From Streptomyces sp. STR69 (GTDB taxonomy: Bacteria > Actinomycetota > Actinomycetes > Streptomycetales > Streptomycetaceae), in contig NZ_JALJRY010000019.1 in NCBI RefSeq assembly GCF_024519455.1, forward strand, positions 124,001 through 188,000: a DNA stretch of 64,000 bases, written 5' to 3'. Below are positions 30,269-39,362 of this stretch, piece by piece. The position numbers and the translations under genes were made by a program. The stretch's first letter is position 1, and every line of letters starts with the position of its first letter. Under the pieces are notes generated by a model. It was not told the origin of the DNA. It searched no databases and saw nothing but the letters and a program-made list of their open reading frames with translations.

Positions 30269-31294
30269 GTGGCCAAGGTGACTCGGGATGACGTGGCGCG
30301 GCTGGCGGGTACTTCGACCGCCGTTGTCAGCTATGTCATCAACAACGGACCCCGGCCGGTTGCCCCGGCCACGCGCGAGCGTGTCCTCGCCGCGATCAAG
30401 GAACTGGGGTACCGACCGGACCGGGTGGCCCAGGCCATGGCGTCGCGGCGCACGGACCTCATAGGCCTGATCGTGCCGGACGCGCGCCAGCCCTTCTTCG
30501 GGGAGATGGCGCACGCGGTCGAACAGGCCGCGTCCGAGCGCGGAAAAATGGTGCTGGTCGGCAACTCCGACTACGTCGCCGAGCGCGAGGTCCACTACCT
30601 GCGCGCCTTCCTCGGTATGCGCGTCTCCGGCCTGATCCTCGTCAGCCACGCGCTGAACGACCTCGCCGCCGCCGAGATCGAGGCCTGGGACGCCCGCGTG
30701 GTCCTGCTCCACGAACGCCCCGAGGCCATCGACGACGTCGCCGTCGTCACGGACGACCTCGGCGGCGCCCAGCTCGCCGTCCGCCACCTCCTGGAGCACG
30801 GCTACGACTACGTCGCCTGTATGGGCGGTACGGCGGACACCCCGGCCGTCGGCGACCCGGTCTCCGACCACGTCGAGGGCTGGCGGCGCGCGATGACCGA
30901 GGCCGGTCTGCCGACCGAGGGCCGGGTCTTCGAGGCGCCGTACAACCGCTACGACGCCTACCAGGTCGCCCTGGGGATCCTCTCCGGGCCCCGGCGACCG
31001 CCCGCGATCTTCTGCTCCACCGACGACCAGGCGATCGGCCTGCTGCGCGCGGCGCGCGAGCTGCGGATCGAGGTGCCGAGCGAGCTCGGTGTCATCGGCT
31101 TCGACGACATCAAGGAAGCCGCCCTCGCCGATCCGCCGATGACAACGATCGCATCCGACCGTCCGGCGATGGCCAGGGCGGCCGTGGACCTCGTGCTCGA
31201 CGACGGGCTGCGGGTGGCGGGCTCCCGTCGCGAGCGGCTGAAGGTGTTCCCCTCGCGCCTGGTGACCCGGCGGTCCTGCGGCTGCGAAGCCTGA
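30269..31294 (+). CDS. LacI-family transcriptional regulator
   Basis: 341 aa. N-terminal HTH and hinge VTRDDVARLAGTSTAVVSYV and GYRPDRVAQAMASRR are typical of LacI, then a periplasmic-binding-fold core (IGLIVPDARQPFFGEMAHAV, VVTDDLGGAQLAVRHLLEHG, ELGVIGFDDIKEAALADPPM). The sequence starts with GTG. The effector should be a sugar or similar molecule; no sugar operon is adjacent, so the target is elsewhere. It is convergent with the trypsin-like protease gene. Confidence 0.92.
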   Translation: MAKVTRDDVARLAGTSTAVVSYVINNGPRPVAPATRERVLAAIKELGYRPDRVAQAMASRRTDLIGLIVPDARQPFFGEMAHAVEQAASERGKMVLVGNSDYVAEREVHYLRAFLGMRVSGLILVSHALNDLAAAEIEAWDARVVLLHERPEAIDDVAVVTDDLGGAQLAVRHLLEHGYDYVACMGGTADTPAVGDPVSDHVEGWRRAMTEAGLPTEGRVFEAPYNRYDAYQVALGILSGPRRPPAIFCSTDDQAIGLLRAARELRIEVPSELGVIGFDDIKEAALADPPMTTIASDRPAMARAAVDLVLDDGLRVAGSRRERLKVFPSRLVTRRSCGCEA

Positions 31295-31321
31295 CAGGAC
31301 CACCGGTTCACAACAGTTCGT

Positions 31322-33079
31322 TCAGAACAGCAGGTTGTACTGGTTGAAGCCGGTACCCAGCTTGATCCGCGTCCCGAAGAGCGCGGTCGTCGCCTTGTTG
31401 GTGCCCGGGTAGAGCCACAGCGTGCCGCCCGAGTCACGGGTGATCACATCCGCGATGCCGTCTCCCGTGACGTCACCGTTGGAGACGTACGAGGTGAAGT
31501 TCCAGCCGGTGCGGGCCTGGACGCGGGTCTTCCACGGGGCCTTCTCGACCTGCGTGCCCGCGTAGAGGTACAGGACGCCGGAGGAGTTGCGGACCAGGAG
31601 GTCGGCGCGGCCGTCGCCGGTCAGGTCGCCGTGGCCGAAGATCTTGACGTTCTTCCACGCCTTGTCGACGACCTTGACCCGGCCGTAGAACTGGCCGTTG
31701 CCCTTGCCCGGGTAGAGGTAGACCGAGCCGTCGGCGTCCACCGCGACCAGGTCGGGGCGGGCGTCACCGGTCAGGTCGCCGGGGATCGCGTACGACTTGT
31801 AGCCGCCCCACACCGAGCTGATCTGCATCCACGTGAACTCGCCCGTGGAGTGGTTCAGATAGTCGCGGTAGAGGTGGCCGTCCGTCTTGTCGCGGACGAT
31901 CAGGTCCTGGTAGTAGTCCCGGTCCAGGTCGGCCTGCAGACCCCAACTGGCCGTCTGCCAGCCGCTGCCGAGGTAGGCGCGCTGGGCGAGCGAGGTGCCC
32001 TTGCTGTCCTGCTCGAACAGCCCGCCCGAGGGCGTACGGGCCAGCAGGTCGGCGCGGCCGTCGTAGGACAGGTCGGTGTCGTCGATGCGGGGCTGCGCGG
32101 CCCAGGCGTAGGAGCCGACCTTGGTGAAGACCGGGTAGGCGCCCTTGGCGGTGCAGCCGGCCACGCCCCAGGAGACGATGCCGATGACCTTGTTGCCGAC
32201 GATCACCGGGCCGCCGGAGTCACCGTTGCAGGGGCTGGTGGTGCCCTCGTCGGTGCCGGAGGCGGGGGTGCCCGCGCAGAACATCGAGCCCTCGATGAAC
32301 TCGTCGTCCCCGAGGACCGTCTTCATCGCGCTGTCGCAGGTCGCGTCGTCGACGATCGGCAGCGTGGCCTTTTTCAGGTTCGCGGAGAGCTCGGTGCCGG
32401 TGCCGGAGGTCAGGCCCCAGCCGTAGACCGTGGCCTGCGCGCCCGGGGTGACGTACCCGAGGTCGTTCAGGTAGGCCAGCCGCATCCACTGCTGGTCCAG
32501 GGGGCGGTCCAGGGTGAGGACCGCGATGTCGTTCTGGGCCGTGGTGGCGTTGAAGCGCGGGTGGTTCCACTGGTGCAGGACACCCGTGACCGTGCCGGAC
32601 GTGTCGTCGTAGAGACCGGTCGCACCGGCCAGGACGGCACCGTTCTTGACCCAGTCCAGGCCCGCGACACAGTGCGCGGCGGTGAGGACCTTGTTCGGGG
32701 CGACGAGGGTGCCGCCGCAGAAGTAGCCGTCGCCGGTCGTGTCGTCGTAGTAGGCGAGCTGGACCATCCAGGGCGCGCTGGAGATCGTGGTCTCCGTGCC
32801 GCCGATGATGTACGGCGTCTTGGTCGCCGTCTTCTTGGCGGTCGCCTGGGTCCTGGCCGCGTCGACGACGCGGGAGCGCAGTTCCTTGTCGGAGGCGGTG
32901 GGCCGCGGAAGGGCCGCCGCCTGGGCGGCAGCGGCGGCGGACGGCAGTCCGGGCGGGCCGTCGGCCGCGGTGGCGGGCTGGGCCGCGAGAACGCCGGCGC
33001 AGCTCAGCGCCAGCGCGAGGGCGGCGGCCGGGAACGCCGTGATGGGGCGTCTCAGTCGGCCGCGCAATGCACGTATCAC
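31322..33079 (-). CDS. secreted trypsin-like serine protease with FG-GAP/VCBS repeats
   Basis: 585 aa. Signal peptide in the first 40 residues (PITAFPAAALALALSCAGVL to AQPATA). S1 domain with the triad His in VLTAAHCVAGLDW, Asp in NDIAVLTLDRPL and Ser in PCNGDSGGPVIVGN, followed by about 280 residues of FG-GAP-like repeats (DYNGDGRxDLxx variants such as GDLTGDGRADLLVRNSSGVL), forming a beta-propeller that likely binds substrate or ions. Secreted extracellular endopeptidase. Divergent from the HtrA-like gene across 342 bases. Confidence 0.92.
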   Translation of the reverse strand: MIRALRGRLRRPITAFPAAALALALSCAGVLAAQPATAADGPPGLPSAAAAAQAAALPRPTASDKELRSRVVDAARTQATAKKTATKTPYIIGGTETTISSAPWMVQLAYYDDTTGDGYFCGGTLVAPNKVLTAAHCVAGLDWVKNGAVLAGATGLYDDTSGTVTGVLHQWNHPRFNATTAQNDIAVLTLDRPLDQQWMRLAYLNDLGYVTPGAQATVYGWGLTSGTGTELSANLKKATLPIVDDATCDSAMKTVLGDDEFIEGSMFCAGTPASGTDEGTTSPCNGDSGGPVIVGNKVIGIVSWGVAGCTAKGAYPVFTKVGSYAWAAQPRIDDTDLSYDGRADLLARTPSGGLFEQDSKGTSLAQRAYLGSGWQTASWGLQADLDRDYYQDLIVRDKTDGHLYRDYLNHSTGEFTWMQISSVWGGYKSYAIPGDLTGDARPDLVAVDADGSVYLYPGKGNGQFYGRVKVVDKAWKNVKIFGHGDLTGDGRADLLVRNSSGVLYLYAGTQVEKAPWKTRVQARTGWNFTSYVSNGDVTGDGIADVITRDSGGTLWLYPGTNKATTALFGTRIKLGTGFNQYNLLF

Positions 33080-33421
33080 TCGGGACTCCTGGTGTGGGTG
33101 TCGTAGTGGGCCCGAGAAGGGCGTACGACGCGACCACGCAGGGCCGACGACATGCTCTGGGTACGGCGCATGTACCGGCTCTGTTCGCGGAGCCCCCCTC
33201 CGGCCCGGAGATCGTAGGCCCCGCCTGTCAACTCACACACCTGTCGCACAGGGGTCACACAAGTATTTGTCCGGCCCGTGCCATGCCCTCACTCCCCCGC
33301 AACCTCCCGTTTCCCCGAGTTTCCGGGCCTCCGGCGTCTTTATATCGGGCATACGAGGTTCTGTCGGGCTTCTCAGCGGGGACTCAGGTACCTCTCATGA
33401 TCGCGCGACAGTCTCTTTTCC
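33080..33421. promoter_or_regulatory. 342-bp divergent region between two serine protease genes
   Basis: Noncoding as far as I can tell. Stretches of lower GC (GTCTTTATATCGGGCATACG near 33330; CACACAAGTATTTGTCCGG near 33256) probably hold promoters of the HtrA-like gene and of the trypsin-like gene. The repeated CACAC/GTGAC pattern near 33235-33262 may be an operator. None is certain. Confidence 0.4.
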
Positions 33422-34672
33422 ATGACCGAGAGCTTCCGCCGCAGCGGCGAGTACGAGACCCCCCAGGGCGACCAGCCGCAGGCGTACCCCCAGCAGCAGC
33501 ACGCCTCTTCCCCCGTGAACCCGGAGTGGCCGCCCCCGCCGGCCTACCAGCCGGTGCAGCAGGCTCAGCCCGCCCAGCCCGCTCAGCCCTTCGAGCCGGC
33601 TCAGCAGCCGGTCACCGTCGAGCCCGGCACGACGGTGTGGCCGGGCGGCCAGACGCCCGCCCCCGAGCCCGCTCCGCAGGCCGCGTTCGGCGCCGACGGA
33701 TACGGCGGAGCGTACGGCGGTTCGGGGGGCGGCGGGGGCGACACGGCTCTCCTCACCCCCGTCCAGGCGGAAGCACCCAAGCCCAAGAAGCGGACCCGCG
33801 GCCCCATCGCGCTGCTCGCCGCCGTGGCGATAGTCGCCGCGGCCGTCGGCGGCGGCACGGCCTACGCCTTCCAGCAGCTGACCGGCAAGGACACCGTCGC
33901 CACCTCCAGCACGACCACGGCGGTCGTGCCCTCCAGCAAGAAGGGCGACGTCGCCACCATCGCCGCGACCGTCAGCCCGAGCGTGGTCGAGGTCGAGGCG
34001 ACCCTGAGCAACGGCACCTCCACCGGCGCGGGCGTGATCATCACCACCGACGGCCAGATCGTCACCAACAACCACGTCATCTCCGGCGCCACCTCGGTCA
34101 AGGTCAAGACGAGCGACGGCAAGTCGTACACCGCGAAGGTCGTCGGCACCGACAGCAAGAAGGACCTCGCGCTCCTCCAGCTGGCGAACGCCTCCGGCCT
34201 GAAGGCGGCCACCCTCGGCAACTCCGACGGCATCCAGATCGGCGACACGGTCGTGGCGATCGGCTCCCCGGAGGGCCTCACCGGCACGGTCACCAGCGGC
34301 ATCGTCTCCGCCCTGAACCGTGACGTGACCGTCTCGACCGACGAGAGCCAGAGCCAGGGTTCGGGTTCGGGCGGCAGCGGCCAGTGGCCCTTCCAGTTCG
34401 GCGGCCAGCAGTTCAACGGCGACACCGGCTCGTCCACGACGACGTACAAGGCCATCCAGACCGACGCGTCCCTCAACCCCGGCAACTCCGGCGGTGCCCT
34501 GATCGACGCGAACGGCAACATCATCGGCATCAACTCCGCGATGTACTCGTCGAGTTCGGACTCCTCGTCCTCGTCGTCCGAGGCCGGAAGCATCGGCATC
34601 GGCTTCGCCATCCCGATCAACACCGTCAAGGCGGACCTGGCTTCGCTGCGGGCGGGCGGTTCCGACAACTAG
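33422..34672 (+). CDS. membrane-anchored HtrA/DegP-type serine protease without PDZ
   Basis: 416 aa. A 120-residue Pro/Gln-rich cytoplasmic N-terminus (QAYPQQQHASSPVNPEWPPP) precedes one helix (GPIALLAAVAIVAAAVGGGT). The catalytic domain has His in TNNHVISGATSV, Asp in KKDLALLQL and Ser in NPGNSGGALIDANGN. There is a Gly/Ser-rich loop (SQGSGSGGSGQWPFQFGG) and a Ser-rich insertion (SSSSDSSSSSSEAG), and the protein stops where PDZ domains usually begin. Envelope quality control is the likely role. A small gene and a two-component system follow. Confidence 0.9.
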   Translation: MTESFRRSGEYETPQGDQPQAYPQQQHASSPVNPEWPPPPAYQPVQQAQPAQPAQPFEPAQQPVTVEPGTTVWPGGQTPAPEPAPQAAFGADGYGGAYGGSGGGGGDTALLTPVQAEAPKPKKRTRGPIALLAAVAIVAAAVGGGTAYAFQQLTGKDTVATSSTTTAVVPSSKKGDVATIAATVSPSVVEVEATLSNGTSTGAGVIITTDGQIVTNNHVISGATSVKVKTSDGKSYTAKVVGTDSKKDLALLQLANASGLKAATLGNSDGIQIGDTVVAIGSPEGLTGTVTSGIVSALNRDVTVSTDESQSQGSGSGGSGQWPFQFGGQQFNGDTGSSTTTYKAIQTDASLNPGNSGGALIDANGNIIGINSAMYSSSSDSSSSSSEAGSIGIGFAIPINTVKADLASLRAGGSDN

Positions 34673-34708
34673 GCCTACGGCCCACCAGCAACCAGTAGGG
34701 AGTACGTC

Positions 34709-34915
34709 ATGATCAAGCAGGTTTCGCACACGGTGACCGACACCGGAGCGGCCGGTCTCGGCCTGGCCCTCGGGGTGGCGTACGAACTGCACGCACCGGC
34801 GGCCCGGGCACCGGAAGTGGCGCCCGCCCCGGAACTGATGGGGCTCCGCACCAGCGCGGCCCACCCGCACCACCGGAAGGTGCCGCTGAACCGGCTCGCC
34901 ACGATGCGAGCCTGA
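34709..34915 (+). CDS. small hypothetical protein
   Basis: 68 aa after AGTAGGGAGTACGTC. It begins with IKQVSHTVTDTGAAGLGLAL and ends basic (HHRKVPLNRLATMRA), with an Ala/Pro-rich middle. No helix long enough for a membrane span is certain. It follows the HtrA-like gene by 36 bases and may be co-transcribed. No function known; the coding call rests on codon bias and a ribosome site. Confidence 0.5.
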   Translation: MIKQVSHTVTDTGAAGLGLALGVAYELHAPAARAPEVAPAPELMGLRTSAAHPHHRKVPLNRLATMRA

Positions 34916-35053
34916 TCTGCCACCGTACGAGACCGATCTCAGCCGGTTTCTCCCCTCCCCTCCTCTTTACGCGCCAGCCGGGAAACATGCGAGGCTGATT
35001 GCGACCAGCCGATCGTTGTCTCCCTGTCCCACCGCACCCGAGGAATCCAGCCC

Positions 35054-35791
35054 ATGAGCCCCGCCGAAGGCGACCGTGACACCCAGCGCATCCTGATCGT
35101 CGACGACGAGCCGGCGGTGCGTGAAGCACTCCAGCGCAGTCTGGCCTTCGAGGGATACGACACCGAGGTCGCCGTCGACGGCGCGGACGCGCTGGAGAAG
35201 GCGACCGCGTACCAGCCCGACCTGGTCGTCCTCGACATCCAGATGCCGCGCATGGACGGCCTCACCGCTGCCCGCCGCATGCGCGGGGCCGGCACGACGA
35301 CCCCGATCCTCATGCTCACGGCCCGCGACACGGTCGGCGACCGCGTGACCGGGCTCGACGCGGGCGCCGACGACTACCTCGTCAAGCCCTTCGAACTCGA
35401 CGAACTCTTCGCGCGGGTACGGGCGTTGCTGCGCCGCAGCTCGTACGCGGCGGCTGCGGCGGCCGGTACGGCCCCCGAGGACGACTCCCTGACCTTCGCC
35501 GACCTCCGCATGGACCTCGCGACGCGCGAGGTGACACGGAACGGGCGCCAGGTCGAACTGACCCGCACCGAGTTCACGCTGCTGGAGATGTTCCTGGCGC
35601 ATCCCCGCCAGGTGCTCACCCGCGAGCAGATCCTGAAGGCGGTCTGGGGCTTCGACTTCGAGCCGTCGTCCAACTCGCTCGATGTGTACGTGATGTACCT
35701 GCGCCGCAAGACCGAGGCGGGGGGCGAGCCGCGGCTCGTGCACACGGTTCGGGGCGTGGGGTATGTGCTGCGACAGGGTGGGGCGGAGTGA
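35054..35791 (+). CDS. OmpR-family response regulator (MprA/CseB-like)
   Basis: 245 aa. Receiver with acidic pair IVDDEP, phospho-acceptor Asp61 in VVLDIQMPRMDG, Thr/Lys in MLTARDTV and YLVKPF; C-terminal winged helix with ELTRTEFTLLEMFLAHPRQV and SLDVYVMYLRRKTE. The stop overlaps the kinase start (GTGA), so both are coupled. Position beside an HtrA-like protease resembles envelope-stress systems such as MprAB in mycobacteria. Confidence 0.93.
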   Translation: MSPAEGDRDTQRILIVDDEPAVREALQRSLAFEGYDTEVAVDGADALEKATAYQPDLVVLDIQMPRMDGLTAARRMRGAGTTTPILMLTARDTVGDRVTGLDAGADDYLVKPFELDELFARVRALLRRSSYAAAAAAGTAPEDDSLTFADLRMDLATREVTRNGRQVELTRTEFTLLEMFLAHPRQVLTREQILKAVWGFDFEPSSNSLDVYVMYLRRKTEAGGEPRLVHTVRGVGYVLRQGGAE

Positions 35792-37323
35792 AGAACGTCC
35801 TCAACCCGTTCCTCAACCGGTTCCTCCACCGCTTCCGGACCCTGCCGATCCGGTCCCGACTGGCGATGCTGGTCGCGGCGGCGGTGGCGTTCGGGGTGGC
35901 GGCCGTCTCGGTCACGTGTTGGTTCATCGTGCAGGGGAAGCTGTACGAGCAGGTCGACGCTGATCTACGGCAGATGGCGCAGCCGCAGCGGCCCGGTGAT
36001 GTTGTGGGGTTCCTCCAGAGCTGCCCACAGACCGTCGACAGCACGGAGAGCGACACCACCGACCCCAGCGGCTTCAGCGGGCTCCGGACGCAGACCGCCT
36101 ATCTCCAACTGGTCAAGTCCAGCGGGAAGTTCTGCGTTTCCTCCGGTTCGGCGGGCGTCGTCAAGGTCACCGGTGCCGACAAGGACGTGATCAAGGACGC
36201 GAGTACCCTCACGTCGCTTCCGTCCACCCTCAAGGGGGTGTTCCGCAACGGCGTCGACTCGAAGGGCAACGCCGTACGCGTGCTGACCACGCCTCTGCTC
36301 GTCAGGCCGGGCCCGACCCTCCCTCAGCTGTACCCCGACACCGCACTCGTCGTCGCGGTCCCTCTCAAGAGCACCCAGAACACCCTGAACGAACTCGCCC
36401 TAGTTCTCCTCCTCGTCTCCGGCATCGGAGTCGTCGGCGCCGGAGCCGCAGGCCTCGCGGTGGCCCGCGCCGGTCTCCGCCCGGTCGACAAACTCACCGA
36501 GGCCGTGGAACACGTGGCCCGCACCGAGGACCTGGCCATCCGGATCCCCGTGGACGACGACAGCGAGGACGAAGTCGCCCGCCTGTCCCGCTCGTTCAAC
36601 TCGATGACAACGTCTCTCGCCAACTCCCGTGAGCTGCAACAGCAACTCATCGCGGACGCCGGTCACGAGCTCCGCACCCCCCTCACCTCACTCCGTACGA
36701 ACGTCGAACTCCTCACCCGCAGCGAGGAGACCGGCCGCCCGATCCCCCCGGCGGACCGCAAGGCGCTGCTCGCCTCGGTGAAGGCGCAGATGACCGAACT
36801 GGCGTCCCTCATCGGCGACTTGCAGGAACTGTCCCGTTCGGAGGGGCAGCGAGGTGAGCGCGTCCAGATCGTCTCGCTCCAGGACACCGTCGAGGCCGCC
36901 CTGCGCCGAGCCCGCCTGCGCGGCCCGGAGCTGACGATCACGGCCGACGTCCAGCCCTGGTACGTCCAGTCGGAGCCCTCCGCGCTCGAACGCGCCGTGG
37001 TCAACATCCTCGACAACGCCGTGAAGTTCAGCCCCGAGGGCGGCACGATCGAGGTCCAGCTCACGCGCGGTGTCCTCACCGTCCGCGACCACGGCCCCGG
37101 CATCCCCGCCGAGGAACTCCCGCACGTCTTCGACCGCTTCTGGCGCTCACCGTCGGCACGCGCCCTCCCCGGTTCCGGCCTGGGCCTGTCGATAGTCGCC
37201 CGCACGGTCCAGCAGGCCGGCGGCGAGGTGACCCTGACACACGCGCCGGGTGGCGGCACGATGGCAACCGTACGACTGCCCGGGGCGCCGACTCCGCCGC
37301 CGGACGACTCCGCCTCCCAGTAG
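35788..37323 (+). CDS. sensor histidine kinase (MprB/CseC-like)
   Basis: 511 aa. Helix 1 (RLAMLVAAAVAFGVAAVSVT), about 140 extracellular residues, helix 2 (LALVLLLVSGIGVVGAGAAG), HAMP, then the H-box DAGHELRTPLTSLRTNVELL with phospho-His near residue 293, the N-box NILDNAVKFSPEGG, and DHGPGIPAEELPHVFDRFWR and GSGLGLSIV. It phosphorylates the response regulator encoded before it. The signal is unknown; the outer domain has a Cys pair that may form a disulfide. Confidence 0.93.
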   Translation: MKNVLNPFLNRFLHRFRTLPIRSRLAMLVAAAVAFGVAAVSVTCWFIVQGKLYEQVDADLRQMAQPQRPGDVVGFLQSCPQTVDSTESDTTDPSGFSGLRTQTAYLQLVKSSGKFCVSSGSAGVVKVTGADKDVIKDASTLTSLPSTLKGVFRNGVDSKGNAVRVLTTPLLVRPGPTLPQLYPDTALVVAVPLKSTQNTLNELALVLLLVSGIGVVGAGAAGLAVARAGLRPVDKLTEAVEHVARTEDLAIRIPVDDDSEDEVARLSRSFNSMTTSLANSRELQQQLIADAGHELRTPLTSLRTNVELLTRSEETGRPIPPADRKALLASVKAQMTELASLIGDLQELSRSEGQRGERVQIVSLQDTVEAALRRARLRGPELTITADVQPWYVQSEPSALERAVVNILDNAVKFSPEGGTIEVQLTRGVLTVRDHGPGIPAEELPHVFDRFWRSPSARALPGSGLGLSIVARTVQQAGGEVTLTHAPGGGTMATVRLPGAPTPPPDDSASQ

Positions 37324-37332
37324 GCGAGTTGA

Positions 37333-37370
37333 AAAAGTGTGTCACTTCTGGGGGGAAGTGACACACTTTT
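37333..37370 (+). terminator. terminator after the two-component operon
   Basis: AAAAGTGTGTCACTTC pairs perfectly with GAAGTGACACACTTTT over a TGGGGG loop, ten bases past the kinase stop. The T-run at the end of the right arm makes it a good intrinsic terminator. Confidence 0.9.
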
Positions 37371-37413
37371 CGGGAGGGGGGTCGTGGGCGGCGGTGCGCC
37401 ATCTGTTCCAACG

Positions 37414-37635
37414 TCAGGCCTTGCGCCCCACCTCAGCCTTGACCCCGGCCACGAACTCGGCCCAGGTCCCGGCCGAGAGAATCAGCGGACGGGCGGTCGG
37501 GGTCTTACTGTCGCGGACAGGGACGAGGCCGAGGCCGGTGTAACCGTCGGCAACCTCGACGCAGTTGTTGTCTCCCCCGTCGCTGTAGCTCGACTTGCGC
37601 CAAGCGGCGGTGCTGAGGTCGAGGGTGGATTTCAT
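37414..37635 (-). CDS. DUF397 protein, second of a tandem pair
   Basis: 73 aa, one full DUF397 unit: STLDLSTAAWRKSSYSDGGD, NCVEVADGYTGLGLVPVRDS and ending GTWAEFVAGVKAEV. Highly similar to the gene before it, with an ATGA overlap between them. Partner of the XRE regulator at 37825-38664. Recent tandem duplication is visible in the DNA as two near-identical runs encoding TAAWRKSSYS and NNCVEVADGYTGL. Confidence 0.88.
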   Translation of the reverse strand: MKSTLDLSTAAWRKSSYSDGGDNNCVEVADGYTGLGLVPVRDSKTPTARPLILSAGTWAEFVAGVKAEVGRKA

Positions 37636-37841
37636 GCGCCCTCCTGGCCTCGGACCAACTCCACGAACGCAAGCCAGGACCCGGCCGCGAAAACCAGCGG
37701 GCGGCCCGACGGGGTCTTGCTGTCCCGGACGGGGACCAGGCCGGTGTAACCGTCGGCGACCTCGACGCAGTTGTTGTCTCCGCCTTGGCTGTAGCTCGAC
37801 TTGCGCCAGGCCGCAGTGCTGAGGTCAGGGGTGTGCGTCAT
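37632..37841 (-). CDS. DUF397 protein, first of a tandem pair
   Basis: 69 aa: TPDLSTAAWRKSSYSQGGDN, NCVEVADGYTGLVPVRDSKT, SWLAFVELVRGQ. Overlaps the XRE gene 3' end by 17 bases, as at the first module. It lacks two residues relative to the second copy (GL in GLGLVPV). Same functional class; binding to the XRE partner is expected from the family. Confidence 0.88.
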   Translation of the reverse strand: MTHTPDLSTAAWRKSSYSQGGDNNCVEVADGYTGLVPVRDSKTPSGRPLVFAAGSWLAFVELVRGQEGA

Positions 37842-38664
37842 GACGTCGGTGCTCCTTCAGTACGGCCCGGATGAACGCCAGCGAGTCCAGCGGGGACAAC
37901 GCCAGATCGCGAAGACGATCGTAGGACAGTCGGCGCCGCAGAACATCGTCTGGATCATCGTCGAGCTGACTACAGTCATCGCCCTCTTCATAAGCGACAG
38001 CACTGCCGTCTTTCTGCCAGAGCAGCGTCAGCGACCCCGTCATGTGGTGATGAACTCCCGCGGAGAACGGCAGCACTTGAAGGCTCAGGTTCGGCAACAT
38101 CGCGACGGTCTCCAGATGAAGCAACTGGTCGTGCCAGGTCTCGGCGCGGGCAGCGGGTCGCCGGAACGCCACCTCATCCATGATGATCCGGACGTCGGGT
38201 GCCGGCCTCTGGCGTAGCACGTACTGCCGACCAAGCCGAGCCGCCACCTGTTCCTCGACCATTTCGTCAGCGTCAGCTGTTGTCCAGCCTCCAGACAACA
38301 CCTCCCGAGCGAAGTCCTCGGTCTGCACAAGTCCAGGTACCGCCGGTGCGAACTTCCACATCACCCGAGCCGTGGCTTCCAGCGCCATGAACCGCTTGTA
38401 CGGGTCCATGAACGCGTCCAGCCGCGCAGCCTTCCAGTGGCTGACCAGCAGCTCACCGGCCTCGTAATACACATCCAGGTCTTCCATCACCGTCACCTTG
38501 GACAGCCGTTCCCCGGACTCCAGTCGGCTCAGGTAACTCTTGTCGTACCCGGTGTCCTCGGCCAGCTGCCCGAGCGACTTCCCCGCCTTCTCCCGCAGAT
38601 ACCGGAGCGTCCGCCCCAGCACCGCGCGGCCCGACTCGCCCTCGGCGTCAACCTGTTCGGTCAC
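37825..38664 (-). CDS. XRE-family regulator with DUF5753 domain (Scr1-type, module 2)
   Basis: 279 aa from the GTG at 38664, which has GGGGAGGGG seven bases upstream; the frame extends to 38760 without support. HTH: LRYLREKAGKSLGQLAEDTG and KSYLSRLESGERLSKVTV. DUF5753 part: DPYKRFMALEATARVMWKFA, PAVPGLVQTEDFAREVLSGG, NLSLQVLPFSAGVHHHMTG. Same family as module 1 but clearly a different lineage. Likely regulates its own module and the divergent small genes. Confidence 0.9.
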   Translation of the reverse strand: MTEQVDAEGESGRAVLGRTLRYLREKAGKSLGQLAEDTGYDKSYLSRLESGERLSKVTVMEDLDVYYEAGELLVSHWKAARLDAFMDPYKRFMALEATARVMWKFAPAVPGLVQTEDFAREVLSGGWTTADADEMVEEQVAARLGRQYVLRQRPAPDVRIIMDEVAFRRPAARAETWHDQLLHLETVAMLPNLSLQVLPFSAGVHHHMTGSLTLLWQKDGSAVAYEEGDDCSQLDDDPDDVLRRRLSYDRLRDLALSPLDSLAFIRAVLKEHRRHDAHP

Positions 38665-38801
38665 GTCACCCCTCCCCGTTGCCCGGGCCCGCAGACAACG
38701 CCAACCCTCTTCCGCAGCGTACGCCGCACCAGTGACGATCGATGCACGAACGGTAATCACCGCTCGTCAGGACATCGACAAGGACAGAGGAGCGCGCCGG
38801 T
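38665..38801. promoter_or_regulatory. divergent promoter region, XRE module 2
   Basis: 137 bases between outward-facing genes. CGATCGATGCACGAACGGTAATCACCG near 38740 is the least GC-rich part. No clear operator is seen. Confidence 0.35.
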
Positions 38802-38990
38802 ATGAGTGAACGCATCGTGGGATTCTGGGAGTTACTCCTCACGGCACTCGTGCACGCCCTGCTCCCTTCCCAGCGCCGCGCCCGCCGCAAACGGCGACTG
38901 CAACGGCAACGGCGACGCGCCCTCTGGCTCGCCGTGCACGGCATCGACGTCGGGCCCCGTCGTATCCACGGAGTGGTGGTGCGCGCATGA
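38802..38990 (+). CDS. small basic protein, XRE module 2
   Basis: 62 aa. A hydrophobic N-terminus (VGFWELLLTALVHALLP) is followed by an Arg-rich stretch (SQRRARRKRRLQRQRRRALW). It could be membrane-attached with a basic cytoplasmic tail. GAGGAGCGCGCCGGT precedes the ATG. ATGA overlap with the gene that follows. Such small genes are frequent beside XRE/DUF397 modules; role unknown. Confidence 0.6.
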   Translation: MSERIVGFWELLLTALVHALLPSQRRARRKRRLQRQRRRALWLAVHGIDVGPRRIHGVVVRA

Positions 38991-39298
38991 ACACCCCCAA
39001 CAGCACAAGCAGTGAACGGCAGTTGCGACTGCTGCCCTGGAACACCCCTGACGGCAAGCCCTGTTACCTCAGCACCGATCACGACGGCAGCCGCCTCTCC
39101 CTCCTCGCCGACGACATCGAGGCGGCCCAACTCGACTCCGGGAAACAGGTGTTGACCGGAGCCAAGGCAGTCCTCGCAGACCCCAAGGCCGGCGAACGCG
39201 CCGTGCGTTTCGCGCTCACCAGGGCGTCCGAGTCACTGGAGGACGTGATCCGCATCGCCGTCAGCCGAGGCGAGCGCATCCCGGATGCGGGCCGCTGA
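38987..39298 (+). CDS. conserved hypothetical protein, XRE module 2
   Basis: 103 aa: LRLLPWNTPDGKPCYLSTDH near residue 14, then DDIEAAQLDSGKQVLTGAKA and a helical C-terminus FALTRASESLEDVIRIAVSR. No catalytic motif. Coupled by ATGA to the small basic gene. This type recurs with Scr1-like modules in Streptomyces, from general memory. Confidence 0.72.
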   Translation: MNTPNSTSSERQLRLLPWNTPDGKPCYLSTDHDGSRLSLLADDIEAAQLDSGKQVLTGAKAVLADPKAGERAVRFALTRASESLEDVIRIAVSRGERIPDAGR

Positions 39299-39362
39299 CC
39301 CCGCTGCAGACCTGCACAGCTCCCTGTCTTACGCTCCTCCTCTGCTGACCGGGGGAGGGTCC

